Assembly (NCBI GenBank): GCA_965228015.1
Contig: OZ245787.1
Coordinates: 992,001 to 1,056,000 of the forward strand
Length of the DNA stretch: 64,000 nt
Reading direction: 5' to 3'
DNA from: SKKY01 sp965228015
GTDB lineage: Bacteria > Bacillota > Peptococcia > Peptococcales > SKKY01
The translations under genes and the position numbers were made by a program. Shown piece by piece: positions 48,726 through 55,887 of this stretch. Positions within the stretch are counted from its first letter, which is position 1; each line of letters begins with the position of its first letter. The notes beneath the pieces are model-generated. The model made no database searches. It saw only the letters and a list, made by a program, of their open reading frames with translations, and had not been told where the DNA came from.

Positions 48726-50112
48726 GGTTCTACAATAAATGTTGGGGTGGTAAAAACCATTCTGACATTTATTTGCGAAAAAATACAGAGCATTGGGTAA
48801 ATCCATATTAGAGAACACCCACTGTAATCTAAGGAGGAATTTACTTATGCTCTATAATAACTATTATATTAAAAAATTAATTGGTTTTAAAGGGATAATT
48901 TTAGAACAATTAGAAACTTCTTCTGATTCAACGTCCTTTCCTTTTTCTCTGGAGATTAAAACTCACAATTGCCCCAAATGCCATCAACAAACCAATAAAG
49001 TTCATGATTACAGAATTCAAATGATAAAAGATATTTCCATCTCAGGGAAGAAAACCTACCTTTACTACAAAAAAAGAAGGTACGTTTGTAATCACTGCAA
49101 TAAAAAATTCTACGAAAAAAATGATTTTCTCCCCCGCTATCAAAGAATGACCAGCAGGCTGATAAAATACATAATTACTCGAATGAAAAATGTTTACTCT
49201 GTATCTGATATTGCCAAAGAGAATAATATTTCACCATCAACGGCTCTCAGGCTTTTTAGATTCATAGACTATTCCCTAACAAAATTGCCCGAAGTAATCT
49301 CTATTGATGAATTTAAAGGTAATGCCGGGGGCAAAAAGTACCAGTGCATATTAACTGATCCCCAAAACAAGAAGGTACTTGATATTCTTCACGGAAGAGA
49401 ACAACACATTTTATCGGACTATTTCAGGAAATTCAATGACAGGGATAAAGTAAAATACTTCATTATGGATATGTGGCAACCTTACAAGGATATTATTGAA
49501 ACATATTTTAAAAATGCAACTATCATTATCGATAAATTCCATTTCATTAGGCAGGTCACTTGGGCATTTGAAAGAATTAGGAAAGATGAGCAAAAGAAAT
49601 TTGCCAAGGAAAGGCGAAGATATTTCAAAAGAAGTCGCTCCCTTCTCTTAAAAAGAATGAAGTATTTAACTCCTGAAGAAATTGACCAGGTAAACGTTAT
49701 GCTTGCTACTTCTGAGAAACTGCAAAAAGCTTATATGTTAAAAGAAAAATTTTATAACTTTGTTGACAGCAGTGATTTAGAAAGTGCAAAAAAGAATTTG
49801 AAAGCCTGGTATATGTTTGTTATGTCCTGTGAGCTTGAAGAATTCGATAAATGCTCCAGAACCATTTTCAACTGGCAGAAATATATTCTTAATTCATTTA
49901 CTTGTACTTATACTAACGGATATACAGAAGGAGTTAATAACAAAATTAAGGTTTTAAAAAGAAATGCTTATGGTGTAAGAAATTTTTGGAGATTCAAAAA
50001 CAGAATAATGCACGTAATAAACTAAAAACAATTTAAAAGAGTACCGCATTTTTCAATGCGGTACTCATGGAATCTAATCTAATTGGGTTACCCCAACATT
50101 TGACAAAGAACC
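48726..50112 (+). mobile_element. ISL3-family element, copy 3 (intact transposase)
   Basis: 1387 bp with the family ends and a perfect 8-bp duplication TTTTAAAA (48718-48725 and 50113-50120). It is the only copy in the window with an uninterrupted transposase, so it is the best candidate for activity. Confidence 0.97.
48847..50025 (+). CDS. ISL3-family transposase, intact
   Basis: Transposase of 392 residues from the ATG at 48847 behind AAGGAGG. The zinc-binding pair CPKCHQQ and CNHCNKKF is complete; copies 1 and 2 read YPKCHQQ, so they lack the first Cys. Next come an HTH (SVSDIAKENNISPSTALRLF) and the DDE core: Asp in EVISIDEFKG, Asp in YFIMDMWQPY, Glu in GYTEGVNNKIK, ending RNFWRFKNRIMHVIN. 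Confidence 0.95.
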   Translation: MLYNNYYIKKLIGFKGIILEQLETSSDSTSFPFSLEIKTHNCPKCHQQTNKVHDYRIQMIKDISISGKKTYLYYKKRRYVCNHCNKKFYEKNDFLPRYQRMTSRLIKYIITRMKNVYSVSDIAKENNISPSTALRLFRFIDYSLTKLPEVISIDEFKGNAGGKKYQCILTDPQNKKVLDILHGREQHILSDYFRKFNDRDKVKYFIMDMWQPYKDIIETYFKNATIIIDKFHFIRQVTWAFERIRKDEQKKFAKERRRYFKRSRSLLLKRMKYLTPEEIDQVNVMLATSEKLQKAYMLKEKFYNFVDSSDLESAKKNLKAWYMFVMSCELEEFDKCSRTIFNWQKYILNSFTCTYTNGYTEGVNNKIKVLKRNAYGVRNFWRFKNRIMHVIN

Positions 50113-50153
50113 TTTTAAAAGTGCCTTCTCTTTTTATTTAAAATTAATTTTTA

Positions 50154-52160
50154 TTAAACTTTAAAGTGACTTACTAATCTTGTTAACTCTTTACTCATCT
50201 TCGCTAATTTTTCAGAAGCATCATTAATATCCATCATGGATCTTGATGTTTCTTCGGTACCTTTAGCTATCTGATTAGCACCTTCGGCACTCTGATTAAT
50301 TGTGGATGTTACTTCAGTAATTGAACGAGTTACTTCTTCAACTGCATTTAGCACCTGCTCGCCCATATGAGCTACACTGCCGGTGATTTCATTAAACAAC
50401 TCAGCATCTTTTTTATACTGACCTGCAGTTTCAAGGAATTTACGGTAATCACCACTTACGTCTGTATTCATATATCTTAATAATTCATTTGAATCATCAA
50501 TTAAGGATTCAATATCAGCCTGAACCTGCTCGGTAAGATTTTTAATATTTTCTACTGTTTCTGTCGCAGAAGAAGCAAGTTTTCTTACTTCTTCTGCGAC
50601 TACAGCAAAACCTTTACCTTATTCTCCAGCTCTTGCTGCTTCAATTGCTGCGTTTAAAGCAAGCAAGTTGGTTTGGTCGGCAATAGCTGCAATCTGATTA
50701 GCCATATTAGAAATCTCATTAACAATTCTAGCCTTCTCAATTCCCTCTTTCATACGGGCATCAAGATCTGTGTAAATTTCCTGTGATCTTCTTTGACTAA
50801 CTTCAACATCAGCTTGTACTTTAGTAGCATTTTCTTCGGTTTTTCTTGCTGATTTATTACCTTCGACCATGTTTTTAACAAGCTCTGAAGTTAAAGCATT
50901 CATTTGCTGACTTGAATCTGCAATTTGTTGAGCAGCTGCAGATACTTCTTCAAGGCTTGCTGAAATCTCTTCTGTAGAAGCAGAAACTTCTTCCATGTTA
51001 GCTGAAGAACTTTCTGCTATTGCAGACATTTCTTCACTGGAAGCAGCTAAGTCTTGAGCTGAGTTTTGAATTTCAGAAATAGTCTGTCTAAAGCTTTCAC
51101 CAAGAGTCTCAAAGGCTCTTGGTGAATCTCCCACTTCATCTCCAAGTTTAAGGAATCTCTCATCGATATGTTCAGTTAAATCACCTGCTGCCATACTTGT
51201 AGCAAATTCACTTGCTCTTACAATTTGCTTAGAAATAACTCTACCAATGAATAGCGCAACAATAATACCTAAAACTACAAATACAAAAGCACCAGTATAA
51301 ATACCCGTTCTTAAAGAATCAAATCTTGCCAATACCTCTGTTTCCAATGCTCCTACACCAAAACTCCAACCAGTAAGCTTCATTGGATAAACTCCAACCA
51401 TTCTGGTTATACCTTCAATATCATATACAACTACTCCGGAGTTTTCTAAACCAAGCTTTTGCATTTCAAGTCCCTGATTTTTATATACACCATCTTCTTC
51501 AATCTCAGTAAAAATGTTTACTTGGTTCATTATTAAATCTCTGTTTTCCTGGGCAAAGAATGTGCCGTTAGGACCAATAATAAAGGCGAAGCCATTTTCT
51601 CCATATCCCATTTCATCTGTTATAGCAGTTAAAGCATCTCCTGGTCTTCTTGCAACAAGTACTCCAACTACATTTCCACCGTCATTATAAACAGGAGTTG
51701 CATACATCATAACAGCAGAATTTGTAACACGACTAATCAAAACATCAGATACATTTGTTTCACCGGCAAATGCTTTTTGCACATAGCTTCGATTCCCAAG
51801 ATTTGCTTCACTTCCATCTGCGTATAAAGTAGTACCATCAGGATAAACGATACCCATTCCCAAATAGCCTTGTCCTGATAACTTCTCCATGTGATTTAGT
51901 AAAACAGGAAGCTGCCTGTTCCAATCCATGGTTTTTATTTCACTTTGTCTCGCTACACTTTCCACAACACTATAGTTCCCTGATATTGCAGTTTCTACTT
52001 TACCAGCACCTTCTTTAGCAAGTAGTAACAATGCTTTATCTGCACCCTATTCTACTGCTGCAGTCCCAAATCTTAATGCAACAACACCAAATGCAACCGA
52101 TACTACTAAGGTTAGTAAACCTACATAAAGTGCAATTTTTCTTGATAAATTAAGCTTCAT
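50154..52160 (-). pseudogene. Methyl-accepting chemotaxis protein with two nonsense codons
   Basis: Membrane chemoreceptor, about 668 codons. An N-terminal helix (KIALYVGLLTLVVSVAFGVV) precedes a Cache-type sensor (residues 40-280: MGIVYPDGTTLYADGSEANL, GFAFIIGPNGTFFA), a second helix, a HAMP region, and a signalling hairpin (ADQTNLLALNAAIEAARAGE, GKGFAVVAEEVRKLA). TAG at 52047-52049 (FGTAAVE, stop, GADKALL) and TAA at 50619-50621 (ARAGE, stop, GKGF) both stand where Gln is expected and need only C-to-T. The frame is otherwise open. The upstream region is a c-di-GMP-I riboswitch. Confidence 0.93.
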
Positions 52161-52220
52161 TAATTATTCTCCCCCTTATTGATTAAAAATATTATGTATT
52201 AAATTCTTTGAGCATTATAT

Positions 52221-52249
52221 AAAAATAGCAACCTTGCTAAAGATTGCTA
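52221..52249 (-). terminator. Expression-platform terminator of the c-di-GMP riboswitch
   Basis: On the minus strand TAGCAATCTT pairs with AAGGTTGCTA around a 4-base loop, followed by T5, between the aptamer and the chemoreceptor start. Confidence 0.8.
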
Positions 52250-52267
52250 AATGCTAACTAAAAAGCT

Positions 52268-52340
52268 GCAGTTTGGCGATCGTAGACTCTCCCTTAGACC
52301 CATAACTTTGCGTCCTGTTTTTTCAAACAGTTTGCCAACT
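52268..52340 (-). promoter_or_regulatory. c-di-GMP-I riboswitch (GEMM)
   Basis: The minus strand carries GGCAAACTGTTTG, GGACGCAAAG, GGGTCTAAGG and the closing GATCGCCAAACTGC, matching the GEMM-I consensus. It precedes a terminator hairpin and the chemoreceptor gene, so second-messenger level should control receptor synthesis. Confidence 0.88.
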
Positions 52341-52435
52341 TATTCTATTCAATACCAATATTATTATATCGGAAAACATAACTTTTTCAATGATTATAAA
52401 TATAATTAATATTTTGTGAAAAAAATTAATTTTTT

Positions 52436-52549
52436 TCACATAGGTACCTGAGTTTTGTTTTGTTTAAAGCAGTCGGGACAAAATCTAACAAGACTTTGCT
52501 TATATGGAGAAACTGGCTCTTTATAGCCGCATCTTTGACAGTACCACAT
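52436..52549 (-). CDS. Small zinc-ribbon ORF, probably truncated by ISLre2
   Basis: A 37-codon ORF reads MWYCQRCGYKEPVSPYKQ, then RFCPDCFKQNK, with two CxxC pairs as in a zinc ribbon. No ribosome binding site lies before its ATG; ISLre2 copy C starts 14 bases upstream, so the 5' end of a longer gene or its promoter was probably lost. A 24-bp palindrome (52416-52439) lies at its end. Coding status is uncertain. Confidence 0.5.
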   Translation of the reverse strand: MWYCQRCGYKEPVSPYKQSLVRFCPDCFKQNKTQVPM

Positions 52550-52562
52550 TTGTTTCTTATTT

Positions 52563-53869
52563 GATCGTGTCAATTAATTATGGGTTTTAAAAGAATAAAA
52601 AACCCCTTGTATGTATTACGTGCTAAATCGCACTCGCTATCCTTTTAAACAATTCTCTTTTCCAAGTTCTCTTGCCAGTTAAAACTACTGGCACATTGCC
52701 GAATTTCTCATCTGATATTAGGTTCGTAGCTTTTTTTATAACACGGCTTTCTAATTTTATGATTCTTGTTTCTGTTTTTCTTGCTTCTTTCTTTTACTAA
52801 ATCATATACATTACCTGAATTAGCCTTAAAAGCCCTCAGACGTGACATTTGATCAACACCTTCTCTGCACCAGCTTAGAGGCCTTGAACTTAATCTTGCA
52901 GATAATATATGACTAATATGGCCTTCTGTGCTACAACCTATATAATCCGGGTCATATTGATTCATTATACCTTCCCAATTATTTAACACATAACTTCTAG
53001 CATCTTTTATTGCTTCTATTTTTTGTTTCTGATTCTGTTTCTTCAATTATTGCTTTGAATAAATCTTTTACGAAATCTTTCCTTTTCGTATTTATGTAAT
53101 ACCACATCATTTGGTGTGTGCCTTTCATATGAGCAGTTGCCTTCTTTATATATTTCGACAAATAGTATCTATCTAAAACATAGATACTATCTTTAATCCA
53201 TTCTTTGCCTTGTTTTATCCAGTTGGCTCCATCTCCTGATAAATATATCTTTTCAATAGTTTCTTCTTCATAGTTGCTATCAATATAATCAGCTACTTCA
53301 AGCCATAAATCAGCACTATCTTGGTAGAGACCACTAAAGTATCTGGGATTTATTAATTCATATCTATCTTTACTTACCTTTCACTTACCTTCGTGAACAT
53401 AAATTAATCTAGGTTCGGCACATGTTCCTCTTTGAAGTGAAACATGATCTTCATCAGCTTCGATGTACAAAATCTTAGCTTGAGAATCAGTTTTTTCACT
53501 GGTGCTGCATGATTAGAAATATCTTTAAGCTTTCTAATAGAATTCATTACTGTTTGACCAGTAAGATACACATTCTTCGATATTTTTTCGCTACTTTTTC
53601 TGTATGGTGTCTCTATTGCTTCTTCTATTAATATTGATTCTAGCAATATATCCATTCTGTCATTTGCTTCAATACCAACAGCTTCATCAGATAAGTATTT
53701 ATATTCACCGGTAATTTTATGAACATAATACGTTCTTTTATAGGTTACTTCACCAAATATCGTCGCCAAACTTTTCTTCGACTTTGTTTCCTTTATTTTC
53801 CAGTCTCTTTTTCTTACACAATCTTTTTTAACTAAAATATCTACAGTTTCAAGTGCTTTTTCCGTAATT
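52563..53869 (-). mobile_element. ISLre2-family element, copy C, truncated by IS3
   Basis: The left end, GATCGTGTCAATTAATTATGGG, is intact. The right part, with the transposase N-terminus and the right inverted repeat, is missing: identity to copies A and B stops at CCGTAATT, where IS3 copy 2 begins at 53870. Its left flank lacks the ACTATC motif seen beside copies A and B. Confidence 0.93.
52708..53869 (-). pseudogene. UPF0236/ISLre2 transposase remnant (copy C)
   Basis: The C-terminal 112 codons (52708-53046) and the middle and N-terminal segments are present up to 53869. The first 40 or so codons of the copies A and B reading frame are replaced by IS3. It has the same A6 frame breaks and the same TGA as the other copies. 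It cannot encode a full transposase. Confidence 0.9.
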
Positions 53870-53909
53870 TGTAATGGTCAAGCATCTTTGTAACACTAAG
53901 TACGGAAAA

Positions 53910-54767
53910 TCAGTTTATATTTCGTGCTTCAAATGGAGTCAGCCCTCCATTGTATGAATGAGGTCGAATGTGGTTGTACCACACATAAACATATTTATTG
54001 ATAGTTTCATCTAATTGTAGGTCGGTTTCAAATTTTTGGTGGTAAATAAGCTCTGACTTAAGTGATTTATAAAATCTCTCCATTGGAGCGTTATCATATG
54101 GGCGATCTGTTTTACTCATGCTTTGCCTTATTCCTTGGCTTTTGCAGTACTCTACGAAAGCCCATGAGGTGAACTGTACCCTCTGATCTGAATGTAAGAC
54201 TAACCCTTCATCTGGGCTCTCTCTTTCAAGAGCTTTAGACAAGGCTTCTATTGCCAGATCTGAGTTGATTCATTTTGAGTTAACCGTTGCTATTGCTTCC
54301 CTTTTTGCTAAATCTATAATAATACAATTATAACGCATTTTACCGTTTGTTAATCTTATATAGGTGAAATCAGTACACCATACTTTATTTCTTTCTGTGA
54401 CAGAGAAATTTTGATTAAGAATATTGGGAAATACTTTGTTCTTTTTACCTTTTACATATTTGGGCCTTTTTCTTACAGTGATTGCATGCAGGTTTAATTC
54501 CTTGTTCATATACTTATGTGTTGTTGTCTTACTAATAAATATATTTTGCCTTGCAAGAAAAGCGACCATCCACCTATGGCCGATAATGCGTCCATTATTG
54601 TAATAAATACTTTTTATGTTTTCTTGAACTTTAGCCTTTCCTTCACGATACGTGGATTTTCTGTTCTTTAAGTAATTGTAGTACATATTCGGAGAGAGGT
54701 TGAACTTGCGGCATAACCAGCGCAATCCAAACTCAAGTTTATAGGCATCAATGAACTGATATACCAC
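53910..54767 (-). pseudogene. IS3-family transposase OrfB with in-frame TGA (copy 2)
   Basis: Same DDE transposase as copy 1: CTDFTYIR, VLHSDQRV and the PMERFYKSLKSEL segment. The frame is again split by TGA at 54268-54270, between VNSK and INSDLAIEAL. A few substitutions separate the copies (for example TDRPYDNAPMERF here, TGCPYNNAPMERF in copy 1). Confidence 0.88.
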
Positions 54768-55050
54768 TAATCGATTTCCTTTGCGAAGAATGCCGCTGCT
54801 TTTTTTAGGAAGTCATTTTCCTTTTGAAGTTCCATAAGCTTCTTGTTAAGCGCTCTATATTCCTCTGGTGATATTGCATTTTCTTTATTTTGTGGTTTTG
54901 TGTAATGACATTCTTCGCTGTATTTTTTATCCATCCGGACATTGTTGATTTTGATACACCGTAGGTTGCAAAAAGATCACCAAGGCTTTTGCCTTTTAGA
55001 TATTCACGTACAACCTCCTTCTTGAATTCTAAATCGTAACGTTTGCTCAT
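54764..55050 (-). pseudogene. IS3-family transposase OrfA, frameshifted (copy 2)
   Basis: The HTH start, SKRYDLEFKKEVVREYLKGK, is intact. The A7 run of copy 1 after STMSGWIK is A6 here, so translation leaves frame at residue 43 and stops at 54805. The remainder, ending in the natural KKAAAFFAKEID and a stop, is readable in the next frame. Confidence 0.87.
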
Positions 55051-55123
55051 TTTGTAATCCTCCTAGTTCGAGTTTATTATATATTATCCGTACTAGGTGT
55101 TACAACAAGACTATACCATTACA

Positions 55124-55327
55124 TGGTTTATTATCAAACACAACAGCAAAGAAGAAATTTTTATTCTTATCACTTGAAAGTATAAATTCAATATAATCTT
55201 TTGCATCTTTTTCAGTATAAGGATAAGGCAGTCCATCTCTCGCATTATCAATAATTTTTTTATTATTAAGCAACAGGGATAAATCTTTTGCATCTTCAAT
55301 TGTCCAATTACGTAAATTAATATTCAT
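55124..55327 (-). pseudogene. GNAT acetyltransferase N-terminal fragment cut by IS3
   Basis: The first 68 or so codons read MNINLRNWTIEDAKDLSLLL, then NARDGLPYPYTEKDAKDYIEFIL, the N-terminus of RimJ/RimL-type N-acetyltransferases. The gene ends at the IS3 boundary after VVFDNKP, and the acetyl-CoA-binding half is absent from the window. Confidence 0.88.
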
Positions 55328-55347
55328 ATATATACTCTCCTATACTC

Positions 55348-55878
55348 CTAACTTTTTAGTTTGGAAATAAATTTTAAGCTATTTAATATTAATACATTGA
55401 AAATAAATATAAATATACTTTCAATTAGTAGAATTACAAAATATTTAAAATAGTTTTCTCCCGACACCCTTAGCATCATAATATGAAGTGGGATTTGAAG
55501 AAAAATTTCTGTAAACCATACTCCTAAAAAAAGAATAATTATCACTAAAATTATATAAATTATTGAATTCGACAAAGATACTTTAACTTTTAGGTTTTCA
55601 TCTAGTAGAAACATTCTAATGGCAACAGATAGAAATATATAGGATGTTACAAAAACAATTTGTGTTGTGAAGAATAACAATGTAACTAAAGTTAATCCAA
55701 GATATATAAAAGTAAAGTATAACTTTTTCATATTGAAAGAAAATCCAGCAATTATTGCTGGAATAAAAAAAGCAGAAATTATACTTATCGTCCCTCTAAA
55801 AAGAATAAGGAATGAAATGCATAAGGCAAGAGCTATTGAAGCTCTTGCTAAGGTTACAGAATTATATTTCTCCCCCAT
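55348..55878 (-). CDS. Hypothetical integral membrane protein
   Basis: No family recognised. It has 176 residues with about five hydrophobic helices (residues 14-30, 33-46, 52-72, 76-91, 103-130 and 148-168 are the candidates), a Lys-rich loop near residue 97 and a basic tail, KFISKLKS. It follows the response-regulator/EAL gene by 9 bases on the same strand, so it may work with it. Confidence 0.65.
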   Translation of the reverse strand: MGEKYNSVTLARASIALALCISFLILFRGTISIISAFFIPAIIAGFSFNMKKLYFTFIYLGLTLVTLLFFTTQIVFVTSYIFLSVAIRMFLLDENLKVKVSLSNSIIYIILVIIILFLGVWFTEIFLQIPLHIMMLRVSGENYFKYFVILLIESIFIFIFNVLILNSLKFISKLKS

Positions 55879-55887
55879 GCTGCTACT

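Larger units (their letters stand above)
48707..50132 (+). terminator. SLH-gene terminator split by ISL3 copy 3
   Basis: The left half, GGCACTTTTAAAA (48713-48725), and the right half, TTTTAAAAGTGCC (50113-50125), would form a perfect GGCACTTTTAAAAGTGCC hairpin followed by TTCTCTTTTT if the IS were removed. The 8-bp TTTTAAAA at its centre is the target duplication. Confidence 0.9.
53870..55123 (-). mobile_element. IS3-family element, copy 2
   Basis: 1254 bp, inverted relative to copy 1. The left flank (ATT, inside ISLre2) and right flank (TGG, inside a GNAT gene) do not match, so there is no target duplication. It joins two unrelated broken genes and therefore marks a deletion or recombination junction. 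Confidence 0.95.

Noticed and set aside
29184..49593. Antisense ORFs of 60 codons inside the ISL3 transposases
   Set aside because: They mirror the conserved transposase sequence in all copies and have no ribosome binding site; they are shadows.
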